Below, piece by piece: positions 43,773-54,235 of a DNA stretch of 62,271 nucleotides. Where the stretch lies: positions 1 through 62,271 of the forward strand of contig NZ_SMKA01000019.1 in NCBI RefSeq assembly GCF_004348455.1. Reading direction: 5' to 3'. The translations under genes and the position numbers were made by a program. The notes beneath the pieces are model-generated. The model saw nothing but the letters and a program-made list of their open reading frames with translations, did no database searches and had not been told where the DNA came from. Position 1 is the stretch's first letter; each line of letters starts with the position of its first letter. Origin of the DNA: Kribbella albertanoniae. Lineage in GTDB: Bacteria > Actinomycetota > Actinomycetes > Propionibacteriales > Kribbellaceae.

Positions 43773-44078
43773 TCAGCCGCCGATGCCGTCGACCGCGGAC
43801 GACGCCTTCTTCAGGGTCGCGGCGGCGGTCGCGTCGTTCTGCGCCATCGTCTCCTTGAGCGTCTTGATGATCGCGAGCGTCTGCTCGGCCGCCTTGTTGA
43901 AGCGGTCCTCGACGCCACGGTAGTTCTCGGTCACGCCACTGGCGGACGCGTCGGCCAGCGCGGCCGTCACGTTCTGCTTGTGGGTGGCGATCAGGCCGGA
44001 GATCTGACCGGCGAGGTTGTTGATCGTCGTCTGCACCTCGCCAGAGGCGGCGGTGTCGTAGGCGTTGCGGTTTGCCAT
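43773..44078 (-). CDS. Pore-forming ESAT-6 family-like small protein
   Basis: The protein has 101 residues, with ATG 44078 chosen for the conserved start MANRNAYDTAASGEVQTT. It is helical, with a long N-terminal helix (INNLAGQISGLIATHKQNVT) and a second one (NKAAEQTLAIIKTLKETMAQN) separated by a short turn. The pattern matches the actinobacterial pore-forming ESAT-6 family, secreted through type VII systems. It lies 13 bp after the next WXG-like gene upstream. Confidence 0.78.
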   Translation of the reverse strand: MANRNAYDTAASGEVQTTINNLAGQISGLIATHKQNVTAALADASASGVTENYRGVEDRFNKAAEQTLAIIKTLKETMAQNDATAAATLKKASSAVDGIGG

Positions 44079-44091
44079 CTCAGTCCCTTTC

Positions 44092-44430
44092 TCAGCGCTT
44101 GCCGAACTTGGCGGCGTTGAAGTCGGCCGAACCCTGGGCCTTCTTCGCCTGGTCGGCCATCTCGCTGTCACCACCGCGGAACGCGGCGTCCATCCCGGAC
44201 TGGCCTTGGTTGATCGCCGCGAGCCCGGCGTTCAGGTCACCGGCGATACCGTCGACCTGCGCCTTGAACCCGTCGAACATCTGCTTACCGGCGCCGCTCA
44301 TCTTGCCCTCCAGCGGCTGCGCGGCAGCGACCAGCTGCTTCACCAGGCCACCAAGGTCCTGGGTCCCAGTCCCGGTCTTCTTCGCCAACTGGCTCAGGGT
44401 GTCCTGGCCCATACTCCAGCGTCCTGTCAC
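44092..44430 (-). CDS. WXG100/ESAT-6-like small protein, first gene of the effector operon
   Basis: The protein has 112 residues from GTG 44430, with GGAGG seven bases upstream. Two helices (DLGGLVKQLVAAAQPLEG and GDLNAGLAAINQGQSGMDAAF) are joined by a turn around GKQMFDGFKAQ. There is no strict WXG triplet, but length, helical content and position are those of an ESX partner protein. With the next gene it probably forms the exported heterodimer. Confidence 0.75.
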   Translation of the reverse strand: MTGRWSMGQDTLSQLAKKTGTGTQDLGGLVKQLVAAAQPLEGKMSGAGKQMFDGFKAQVDGIAGDLNAGLAAINQGQSGMDAAFRGGDSEMADQAKKAQGSADFNAAKFGKR

Positions 44431-44649
44431 GGTCTCTCCTCCGAGGTTATGGTGTTCCGCCGCGACCGCAACCTTAGTCGGACCTGCGGGTCACTTCGGC
44501 ACCGCTGGGCACTCATCCGCAGCTTTCCGTCTGGACGAAAAGGTTCGCCGGCCCGGGCGCCCCGAAACTGGTTGCCTGCAACAAGCACCAGCGCCTTCCA
44601 CCGACCGCGGTTCAGGAGGCAGTGCACCCGCCGTCAAGCGCCACGATCG

Positions 44650-44677
44650 AGCCGGTACGACGCCCGTCGTACCGGCT
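44650..44677 (-). terminator. Hairpin terminator downstream of uvrA
   Basis: AGCCGGTACGACG (44650-44662) pairs with CGTCGTACCGGCT (44665-44677), leaving only two formal loop bases, so the top pairs must open. It lies 21 bp beyond the uvrA stop. The rest of 44431-44698 shows no gene. Confidence 0.75.
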
Positions 44678-44698
44678 AGGCCGGACAGGTCAGCCGCG

Positions 44699-47824
<3,126 letters not shown>

Positions 47825-47856
47825 AAGCTCACTCTCAGACGTTCTCGGGGGTTGAC

Positions 47857-47870
47857 CGGGGCATGCCCCG
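47857..47870. repeat. 14-bp perfect palindrome in the uvrA upstream region
   Basis: CGGGGCATGCCCCG reads the same on both strands. It lies 33 bp before the uvrA start, within its likely leader. It could be a protein site or a hairpin in the mRNA. Confidence 0.5.
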
Positions 47871-47927
47871 TGATGCTAACGAGGCCCACCGACAAAAACT
47901 TCCAGCTGCCGAGCGGAGCAGCCGTGT

Positions 47928-47943
47928 TCGAAAGTATATTCGA
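47928..47943. promoter_or_regulatory. LexA (SOS) box upstream of uvrA
   Basis: TCGAAAGTATATTCGA matches the actinobacterial LexA consensus TCGAAC(N4)GTTCGA at all but two positions, with perfect TCGAA/TTCGA arms. On the minus strand the box contains TATACT, a good -10 element for uvrA, so bound LexA would block it. The MBL gene on the other side may also be affected. Confidence 0.7.
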
Positions 47944-47961
47944 TCGAAACCGGGGTCCCGT

Positions 47962-47989
47962 GCAAATCGGCACTGTCGCGCAAATCGGC
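47962..47989. repeat. Direct repeat GCAAATCGGC in the uvrA/MBL divergent region
   Basis: The 10-mer occurs at 47962-47971 and 47980-47989, 18 bp apart and so nearly two helical turns. It is upstream of the MBL-fold gene. It may be a pair of regulator half-sites. Confidence 0.45.
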
Positions 47990-48037
47990 GCAGGTGCGAG
48001 GATCGAGGTCAGTACCGAGAATCCAGGGAGATGGCGC

Positions 48038-48697
48038 ATGCCGGAGTACCACGGAAACGTCGAGGTCGGCGGGCCCGCACAGACCCACGAGCTGGCCAAG
48101 CTGATGATCACCAAGGTCGCGGTCGGCCCGATGAACAACAACGCCTACCTGCTGCGCTGCCGGCAGACCGACGAGCAGGTCCTGATCGACGCCGCGAACG
48201 ACGCGAGCACGCTGCTGACCCTGATCGGCGACGGCGGCCTGGCCCGGATCGTCACCACCCACCGCCACGGCGACCACTGGCAGGCGCTGGCCGAGGTCGT
48301 CGCCCGCACCGGCGCCACGACCGTCGCCGGCCGCTACGACGCCGAAGGCATCGACGTACCGACCGACCAGCTCGCCGACGAAGGCGACCAGATCTCCGTC
48401 GGCGACTGCAGCCTGCGCGTCATCCACCTGGTCGGCCACACCCCCGGCTCCATCGCCCTCGTCTACGACGACCCCGACGGCGCCCCGCACGTCTTCACCG
48501 GCGACTGTCTCTTCCCCGGCGGCGTCGGCAACACCGACAAAGACCCGAAACGCTTCGAGTCCCTCGTGAACGACGTAGACACCAAACTCTTCGGCACCCT
48601 CCCCGACGAAACCTGGGTCTACCCCGGCCACGGCGCCGACACCACCCTCGGCACCGAGCGCCCCCACGTTGAGGAGTGGAGAGAACGCGGCTGGTGA
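48038..48697 (+). CDS. MBL-fold metallo-hydrolase
   Basis: The protein has 219 residues from ATG 48038, with GGGAGA seven bases upstream. The metal motif HRHGDH, then HLVGHTPGSIAL, the aspartate in FTGDCLFPGG and the C-terminal histidine in VYPGHG make a complete binuclear site of the glyoxalase II-like type. The substrate is unknown; glyoxalase II or persulfide dioxygenase relatives are possible. It is divergent from uvrA, a placement that recurs in actinobacteria. The frame is open far upstream against uvrA but without homology. Confidence 0.9.
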   Translation: MPEYHGNVEVGGPAQTHELAKLMITKVAVGPMNNNAYLLRCRQTDEQVLIDAANDASTLLTLIGDGGLARIVTTHRHGDHWQALAEVVARTGATTVAGRYDAEGIDVPTDQLADEGDQISVGDCSLRVIHLVGHTPGSIALVYDDPDGAPHVFTGDCLFPGGVGNTDKDPKRFESLVNDVDTKLFGTLPDETWVYPGHGADTTLGTERPHVEEWRERGW

Positions 48698-48704
48698 ACC
48701 GATG

Positions 48705-48738
48705 CCTGCGCCCCGGCCGCTATACCTCGGGGCGCAGG
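48705..48738. terminator. Bidirectional terminator between the MBL and macro-domain genes
   Basis: CCTGCGCCCC (48705-48714) pairs with GGGGCGCAGG (48729-48738), with one further G-C pair inside. The right arm overlaps the last codons of the macro-domain gene. Confidence 0.75.
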
Positions 48739-49322
48739 AGCCCTTCCCGCTGCGAGATCCTGGTCGTTGCCGGCAGCCGCCACATCGTGACCGCTGCGGC
48801 CATCAGCTGGGCAGCGCGCGCCGGTGACACCCGCCCGTACCCCGTCCCGAACCCGGGCGCAGCAACGACCTGCACTCCAGGCTGGCGCCGTACGGCGACC
48901 AGCGCGGCCCAGAACGCGTCGTGCACAGCCATCTCCAGTCCCCCGGCCAGCGGCATCGGCACCCGCATGGTCGGCGCGTAAACCAACCAGCCGCAGGCCG
49001 ACTCGCCAGTTGGGACTACGCACGCGGATCCGACCGGCAGATAGCCGTCGTACTCGTCCGCGATTGCACCCCACACTGCCCGCTGAACCTCCGGCCAGTG
49101 CTGGGACAGGACGCGGTCCACACCACCATCCATCTGGCCGTAGCTGTTCCCCGCGGTGATGACGGCGTCGACCTCCGGCAGCGCGTCGAGCAGAGACCCA
49201 CACCGTACGTCGACCGTGCCGGCTGCGATCTCGTCCGCCAAGGCGAGACGCCACGCGTCCACGAGATCGCGATCGAGGTCGACGAGCAGCAGGCGCGCGG
49301 TGTCAGGCACGTTTCGACTCAC
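48720..49322 (-). CDS. Macro-domain (ADP-ribose-binding-like) protein
   Basis: The protein has 200 residues. Macro-domain signatures are AVITAGNSYGQMDGGVDRVL near residues 55-74 and the C-terminal phosphate loop APGFGTGYGRVSPARAA. Such proteins bind ADP-ribose or remove it from proteins or nucleic acids. This subtype resembles stand-alone macro proteins of phage and actinobacteria. It overlaps the start of the tautomerase-like gene's stop by 4 bp, so the two are co-transcribed. Confidence 0.83.
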   Translation of the reverse strand: MSRNVPDTARLLLVDLDRDLVDAWRLALADEIAAGTVDVRCGSLLDALPEVDAVITAGNSYGQMDGGVDRVLSQHWPEVQRAVWGAIADEYDGYLPVGSACVVPTGESACGWLVYAPTMRVPMPLAGGLEMAVHDAFWAALVAVRRQPGVQVVAAPGFGTGYGRVSPARAAQLMAAAVTMWRLPATTRISQREGLLRPEV

Positions 49323-49678
49323 AGATCAGCAGCCCATTTGTGGTACGTCGCGAGGTCGCGGATTTCGACGGTTAGCTGAGTGTTGAGGTCCGGGGTGGGC
49401 TTCAGGTGGTCGGCGAGGGTGGTGAGGGTCAGGTCACCGAGACGGTCCTTGAGCGCGGCGTCGCGGCCGGGGAGGACGGCGATGCTGATGTGAATCATCG
49501 CTTCGGCGGGGTCGCCGGTGCCGATGACCGCGTCGTCCAGGCGGACGAAGCGGGTTTTGAAGCCCGGGACCGAGCTGCCGATCAGGTCGGCTGCGGCGGG
49601 GTGGAGCGCGAGTGCGAAGCCGCGGCGGTCGAAGGCCTCCGCGAGGGACTCTGAATACTCAACGGTGATCTGCGGCAT
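49319..49678 (-). CDS. 5-carboxymethyl-2-hydroxymuconate isomerase-like (tautomerase superfamily) protein
   Basis: The protein has 119 residues from ATG 49678. It begins MPQITVEYSESL, so the mature N-terminus is the catalytic proline used by this superfamily. The later segments FVRLDDAVIGTG and MIHISIAVLPGRDAALKDRL are typical of CHMI proteins of homoprotocatechuate degradation. No other genes of that pathway are nearby, so its true substrate is uncertain. It is upstream of the macro-domain gene with a 4-bp overlap. Confidence 0.82.
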   Translation of the reverse strand: MPQITVEYSESLAEAFDRRGFALALHPAAADLIGSSVPGFKTRFVRLDDAVIGTGDPAEAMIHISIAVLPGRDAALKDRLGDLTLTTLADHLKPTPDLNTQLTVEIRDLATYHKWAADL

Positions 49679-49701
49679 GCCCCCAGTATGGCGGCGGCCC
49701 G

Positions 49702-50307
49702 TCAGGGCACCGGCAGGTCGAGCACCCCGGCGATGGCGGTGATCACCGCGGCCTCGCGGCCAGGCAGGTGCTGCGGCGCCCACTCGACGACCAGTCCCAG
49801 GAAGTCGGTCAGATCGCGCTCGACTCCGGCGAGCGTTCGGGTCAGATCCGCGTCGGTCAGTTCGATCGTGGGGCTGGTGTCCTGCTCGGCGTCGACCGTG
49901 AGCAGGATCTTGTCGCCGACCCGCTCGGCCAGCGGCGACACGGGCGGGTGACCGAAGGCGATCCGGCCGCCGGGGCTGAGCAGCCGCCGCCACTCGCGCC
50001 AGTCCTCCAGGCCATCACAGCAGCCGGGCACGAACGTCGTACCGGTGGAATCGTCGACGACCCGCAAACCGCCGGCCACGATCGCCAGGTCCGCCGTGAG
50101 CATCCCGAACAGGAAGGCGTCGACAGGATCAGCGGGCCGAGCGGCGTCCTCGGGGTCGTCGTTGTAGTCCACGATGCACCAGACCGCCGTACCGACTTCG
50201 GCTGGCGTGAGCTCGCCACTGAGCGGGAACCAGGCGTACGTCTCGGGCTCGATGACCGGCCAGAGGTCGAAGCCGTAGGACTTGGTGAGCTCGAGGATGG
50301 GCTGCAT
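49702..50307 (-). CDS. Unassigned cytosolic protein
   Basis: The protein has 201 residues from ATG 50307, with GAGG upstream. I do not recognise the family. Visible features are the N-terminal ILELTKSYGFDLWPVIEPET, a central cysteine pair in VPGCCDGLEDWREWRRLL, FGHPPVSPLAE and an acidic C-terminal helix region. There is no signal or transmembrane segment. It is divergent from the TetR gene with 119 bp between starts, so the operator there might also affect it. Confidence 0.7.
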   Translation of the reverse strand: MQPILELTKSYGFDLWPVIEPETYAWFPLSGELTPAEVGTAVWCIVDYNDDPEDAARPADPVDAFLFGMLTADLAIVAGGLRVVDDSTGTTFVPGCCDGLEDWREWRRLLSPGGRIAFGHPPVSPLAERVGDKILLTVDAEQDTSPTIELTDADLTRTLAGVERDLTDFLGLVVEWAPQHLPGREAAVITAIAGVLDLPVP

Positions 50308-50377
50308 GGCGATCACCTCGCGAGTGTGCCGCGTTCCCGCCTGGAGCGCCTGTGGTTTTCGTGATGCGGGGCACAAT

Positions 50378-50414
50378 CCTGACCGATCGGTTGAAAACTG
50401 GCCGATCGGTCAGG
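50378..50414. promoter_or_regulatory. Operator of the TetR-type repressor
   Basis: CCTGACCGATCGG (50378-50390) and CCGATCGGTCAGG (50402-50414) are perfect 13-bp inverted arms with an 11-bp spacer. Each arm also contains the palindrome CCGATCGG, so two dimers could bind. It ends 12 bp before the TetR start codon, which strongly suggests autoregulation. Confidence 0.82.
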
Positions 50415-50426
50415 CAAGATGCCGGT

Positions 50427-50969
50427 ATGACCACTCCGGCCCGTGAGCGCACCCGGCACGAGATCGTGCGGCAGGCGATGCGGCTGTTCCAGGGGCGAGG
50501 GTACGGCGCGGTGTCGTTGCAGGACATCGCGACGGCCGCGGGCTGTTCCAAGGCGACCGTGCTCTATCACTTCAACGGCAAGCCGGCTGTGCTGGCCGCC
50601 GTTCTGGAGCCCGCCAAAGCCGATCTGGCGGAGCTTGTCGCTGCCGCCGCTCAGCTGGAGCGCGACGAGGCGCAGGAGTACACGATCGGCCGGTTCACCG
50701 AACTGTCCGTCCGCTACCGCGGAGTCATCGACGTCGTCCAGGAGCTGATCCCGGTCATCGAGGAGATGCCGGAGTTCGCGCAACTGGTCGCCGATGGTCT
50801 GCGGATGACGGAGTTCCTGGCCGGATCCGACGATCCGCTGGAGCTGAGCGTGGCCAGCTTCGCCATCAACGGGCTGCTCGGCGCGTGCCGGCGACCCGGT
50901 GAGCGGACCGACGACGAGATGCGCCACCTCTGCGACGTCGCCCTGCGCCGCCTGCTCAGACCCAACTGA
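50427..50969 (+). CDS. TetR-family transcriptional repressor
   Basis: The protein has 180 residues from ATG 50427. The HTH is near residues 30-50 (SLQDIATAAGCSKATVLYHF). The C-terminal ligand domain is helical and variable. It lies 83 bp upstream of an MMPL transporter on the same strand, with a strong inverted-repeat operator in front of it. A drug- or lipid-responsive local repressor of that transporter is the obvious reading; the ligand is unknown. Confidence 0.93.
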   Translation: MTTPARERTRHEIVRQAMRLFQGRGYGAVSLQDIATAAGCSKATVLYHFNGKPAVLAAVLEPAKADLAELVAAAAQLERDEAQEYTIGRFTELSVRYRGVIDVVQELIPVIEEMPEFAQLVADGLRMTEFLAGSDDPLELSVASFAINGLLGACRRPGERTDDEMRHLCDVALRRLLRPN

Positions 50970-51052
50970 ACCCGCCCCACCCGATTCACCGGCCTGCCGA
51001 GGTACGACGGGCGGTCGGCTTCTGCCCGCACGTCAGAAACGGATGCCTTCCG

Positions 51053-53242
51053 ATGGCCAACCTCCTGTACCGGCTCGGCCGGTTCTCCTACCAGCGCCGG
51101 CGCCTCGTCGCCGCGATCTGGGCGGTGATCATCGTCGCGCTCGGCGTCGGTGCGCTGGCCCTCGGTGGCACGACCACCAACACGTTCTCCATCCCCGGAA
51201 CCGAGTCGCAGCGCGCACTCGACGCCCTCAAGCAGGATCTGCCGGCCGCCAGCGGCGCGTCGGCGACCGTCGTGGTCAAGGCCGCGGACGGCAAAACCCT
51301 GACCGACCCGACAGTGAAGGCCGCCGTCGAAGCGACCGTCGCCAAGGCGACTCAGGTGCCCGAGGTGATCGCCGCGATCGACCCGTTCACCAGCAAGGCG
51401 ATCAGCCCGGACGGACGGACCGGCCTGATCAGCGTCCAGTTCGCCAAGCCGGCCGACGAGCTGTCCAAGCCGAGCACCGAGGGGTACGACGGCCTGTCCG
51501 GCCTCAGCACGAACGAGCTGCAGGTCGTGCCAGGCGGCCAGATCGTCGCCGGTGTGCCGGAAATCGGTGCCACCGAGGTTATCGGTGTCGTCGTCGCCGC
51601 GCTCGTGCTCGTCATCACCTTCGGCTCGCTCGTCGCGGCTGGAATGACGCTGCTGACCGCACTCCTCGGCGTACTGGCCGGGATGGCCGGATTGTTCATC
51701 GTGACCGCGTTCACCGACGTGTCGTCGACCGGCCCGATCCTCGCGCTGATGCTCGGGCTCGCGGTGGGGATCGACTACGCGTTGTTCATCAGCTCGCGGC
51801 ACCGCACCCAGCTCGCCGAGGGCATGGATGCCGAGGAATCCGTGGCGCGGGCGACCGCGACCGCCGGTTCCGCCGTACTGTTCGCCGGGGCGACCGTGGT
51901 GATCGCACTGGCCGGTCTGTCCGTGGTCGGCGTACCGTTCCTGACCGCGATGGGAATCGCAGCCGCCGCGACCGTGCTGACCGCCGTACTGGTCGCCCTC
52001 ACGCTGCTGCCGGCCATGCTCGGCTTCATCGGCAACCGCATCCTGCCGCGGAAGCTCCGCAAGGCATCGACCGCAGACACGCCGACCGAGAGCACGCCAA
52101 CCGAGGGATGGGGCTTCCGGTGGGCCCATTTCGTCACCCGCTTCCGCGTCCCGATCGTTGCTCTCGGCATCATCGGGCTCGGCCTGCTCGCGATCCCGGC
52201 CAAGGACATGCGGCTCGCACTGCCCGACGGCGCTTCGGCCGCGGCCGGCAGTCACCAGCGGGTCGCGTACGACCTGACCGCCGAGGCCTTCGGCCCCGGT
52301 GCCAACGGTCCGCTGATCGTCGTGGTGAAGAGCAACGACCCGAAGCAGTCCGGCGCGTTGGTCCAGCAGGTGCTGGCGAAGGTCCCGAGTCTGCCCGACG
52401 TCATCGCGGCGCAGCCCGCAGCGGCCAGCCCGGACGGTACGACGCAGTTGCTGCAGGTCATCCCGAAGAGCGGCCCCGCCACCGAGGCGACCAGCGACCT
52501 GGTCAAGAACGTCCGGGCCACAGTGCAGCCGCTTGCCACGAACGGCGCAACGATCTCGGTGACCGGTAACACCGCCGTCGGAGTCGACGTCTCGCAGAAG
52601 CTGGCCGACGCACTGCCGATCTATCTCTTCCTCATCGTCGGCTTGTCGTTCCTCCTCCTGCTGCTCGCCTTCCGCTCGATCCTGGTCCCGCTCAAGGCGA
52701 CCCTCGGCTTCGTCCTGACGATCGGCGCGACCTTCGGCATCACCGTCGCCGTCTTCCAGGAGGGGCACCTCGCGAGCCTGTTCGGGATCGACAACCCGGG
52801 CCCGATGGTGAGCTTCCTGCCGATCATCATGATGGGCATCCTGTTCGGCCTCGCGATGGACTACGAGGTCTTCATCGTCTCCCGCGTCCGCGAGGAGTTC
52901 GTGCACGGCAAGGCCGCCACCCCGGCCACCGTAGAAGGTCTCGGCCACGGCGCCCGCGTCGTCACCGCCGCCGCCCTGATCATGGCGTCGGTCTTCGCCG
53001 GCTTCATCCTGGTCCACGACCCGATCATCAAAACCATCGGCTTCGGCCTCACCATCGGCGTCCTGATCGACGCCTTCATCGTCCGGATGACCTTGGTACC
53101 AGCCGTCCTCAGCCTCCTCGGCAAGGCCGCCTGGTGGTTCCCGAAGTGGCTCGACCGCATCACCCCCAACGTCGACATCGAAGGCGAGTCGCTGCGCGTG
53201 GAAGAGCAGCCCAAACAGAAGGAACTGGTCGACGCCCACTGA
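51053..53242 (+). CDS. MMPL-family RND-type transporter
   Basis: The protein has 729 residues with about eleven to twelve transmembrane helices in two halves, each with a large extracytoplasmic loop (about 35-180 and 390-530). Family motifs are seen in LMLGLAVGIDYALFISSRHR and GILFGLAMDYEVFIVSRVREE, whose Asp-Tyr pairs carry protons in MmpL3. MMPL proteins export lipids, siderophores or drugs. Control by the upstream TetR repressor points to an inducible efflux pump. Confidence 0.94.
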   Translation: MANLLYRLGRFSYQRRRLVAAIWAVIIVALGVGALALGGTTTNTFSIPGTESQRALDALKQDLPAASGASATVVVKAADGKTLTDPTVKAAVEATVAKATQVPEVIAAIDPFTSKAISPDGRTGLISVQFAKPADELSKPSTEGYDGLSGLSTNELQVVPGGQIVAGVPEIGATEVIGVVVAALVLVITFGSLVAAGMTLLTALLGVLAGMAGLFIVTAFTDVSSTGPILALMLGLAVGIDYALFISSRHRTQLAEGMDAEESVARATATAGSAVLFAGATVVIALAGLSVVGVPFLTAMGIAAAATVLTAVLVALTLLPAMLGFIGNRILPRKLRKASTADTPTESTPTEGWGFRWAHFVTRFRVPIVALGIIGLGLLAIPAKDMRLALPDGASAAAGSHQRVAYDLTAEAFGPGANGPLIVVVKSNDPKQSGALVQQVLAKVPSLPDVIAAQPAAASPDGTTQLLQVIPKSGPATEATSDLVKNVRATVQPLATNGATISVTGNTAVGVDVSQKLADALPIYLFLIVGLSFLLLLLAFRSILVPLKATLGFVLTIGATFGITVAVFQEGHLASLFGIDNPGPMVSFLPIIMMGILFGLAMDYEVFIVSRVREEFVHGKAATPATVEGLGHGARVVTAAALIMASVFAGFILVHDPIIKTIGFGLTIGVLIDAFIVRMTLVPAVLSLLGKAAWWFPKWLDRITPNVDIEGESLRVEEQPKQKELVDAH

Positions 53243-53248
53243 CCCTGT

Positions 53249-53277
53249 GAGTGGGCACCGCTGGGCGGTGCCCACTC
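53249..53277. terminator. Bidirectional terminator after the MMPL gene
   Basis: GAGTGGGCACCGC (53249-53261) pairs perfectly with GCGGTGCCCACTC (53265-53277) around a 3-nt loop, 6 bp after the MMPL stop and next to the convergent nuclease gene. Confidence 0.9.
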
Positions 53278-53278
53278 C

Positions 53279-54055
53279 CTACAGCAAACTCGATGCGTCA
53301 CCCACGCGGTACGCCGAATAGCCGTCGGCCGAGATCGAGACCTTGCCCGCGAGCACTGAACTCGGAATGACATAGATGCTTCCGTCGCCCAGCAGGATGA
53401 AGAACAGATCGATTGTCTCTGGGTCGTACGGCATCTTGCTCGCGGTCTTGTCGAGCGTGTATGGGCGCCGACCGATGCCGACATCCCAGTAACCCCTGCC
53501 ATTGCGCGCGGAGCACGACTTGACCTGAACACGCTGTACGCCCTTCGCCGTGGTGACCAGCAGGTCGTACTCCTGGGGCTCGACCGGCAATGCCACGGCG
53601 CATCCGCGCAACCTGAACCAGGCCATGGCAACCGATGAGGCTGCATACCGCAGCTCCTCCAACCGGGCAGGTTGATTGAACAGATCGCCTTCGGCCGCTG
53701 CCTCGCGCGGACTCTTGAGGTGCGTGAAGTCCAGACCCAATCGGATCGCGTGTCCCTTGATGCGTGCCCGATTCGCACCGTTGTCGATGACATCGATCGC
53801 GATCAGCACCTCAGCCCAAGAGCTCGCCGAAGGCACCGCTTCCCGCAACCGGTCGTCCGACCACAGGCGCTGGCCGGTGAAATGGGCCGCCCCAAGCCCG
53901 AGTCGGCCGGCGTGCCGCTTCAGGGTCCGGATCACCCCGGCTGACGTGTCTTTCAGGCCCAGCGCACGCGCAACGCCGCGCCAGGAATGGTTGTTCTTCA
54001 TGGCCGAGCAAAGGTCGTCATCGGTCCACTTGCGTCGATCCCCCAGAGTCTTCAT
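53279..54055 (-). CDS. PD-(D/E)XK-type endonuclease with two N-terminal DNA-binding repeats
   Basis: The protein has 258 residues. Two related segments, about 9-60 and 64-115, share the pattern W(T/S)DD-L--A----SW--V--A and end RLGL (GLGAAHFTGQ after the first). This repeat is known from homing-type HNH nucleases. The C-terminal half resembles the group I intron PD-(D/E)XK nucleases, with EPQEYDLLVTT and VQRVQVKSCSARNGRGYWDV supplying the Asp and the Q-x-K core. It lies between two strong terminators next to tRNA-Pro, as a self-contained cassette. Target site and mobility are not shown by the sequence. Confidence 0.78.
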   Translation of the reverse strand: MKTLGDRRKWTDDDLCSAMKNNHSWRGVARALGLKDTSAGVIRTLKRHAGRLGLGAAHFTGQRLWSDDRLREAVPSASSWAEVLIAIDVIDNGANRARIKGHAIRLGLDFTHLKSPREAAAEGDLFNQPARLEELRYAASSVAMAWFRLRGCAVALPVEPQEYDLLVTTAKGVQRVQVKSCSARNGRGYWDVGIGRRPYTLDKTASKMPYDPETIDLFFILLGDGSIYVIPSSVLAGKVSISADGYSAYRVGDASSLL

Positions 54056-54066
54056 GGGACAAAGCT

Positions 54067-54101
54067 AAAGAGGGGCACCGACAGAATCGGTGCCCCTCTT
54101 T
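54067..54101 (-). terminator. Terminator of the tRNA-Pro gene
   Basis: AAAGAGGGGCACCG (54067-54080) pairs with CGGTGCCCCTCTTT (54088-54101) over 14 bp around a 7-nt loop, just past the tRNA 3' end on the minus strand. Confidence 0.88.
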
Positions 54102-54107
54102 TGGGGG

Positions 54108-54181
54108 TCGGGCCGACAGGATTTGAACCTGCGATCTTTCGGCCCCCAGCCGAACGCGTTACCAAACTACGCCACGGCCCG
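54108..54181 (-). tRNA. tRNA-Pro(GGG)
   Basis: The 74-nt cloverleaf folds cleanly. The acceptor stem CGGGCCG pairs with CGGCCCG, with discriminator A. The D arm includes GGCGTAGTTTGGTAACGC. The anticodon arm is TTCGG-CTGGGGG-CCGAA with anticodon GGG, and the T loop is GGTTTGAATCC. The CCA is not encoded. A strong terminator follows. Confidence 0.95.
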
Positions 54182-54235
54182 ATGCTCGTTCCGAAGAAGC
54201 GAGCAGGAAGAACCTTACCCCATGCCGAGGGGTGG

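Noticed and set aside
50714..53275. 853-codon minus-strand frame opposite the TetR and MMPL genes
   Set aside because: Asp/Glu/His-rich shadow of a typical membrane-protein gene, with no recognisable family.
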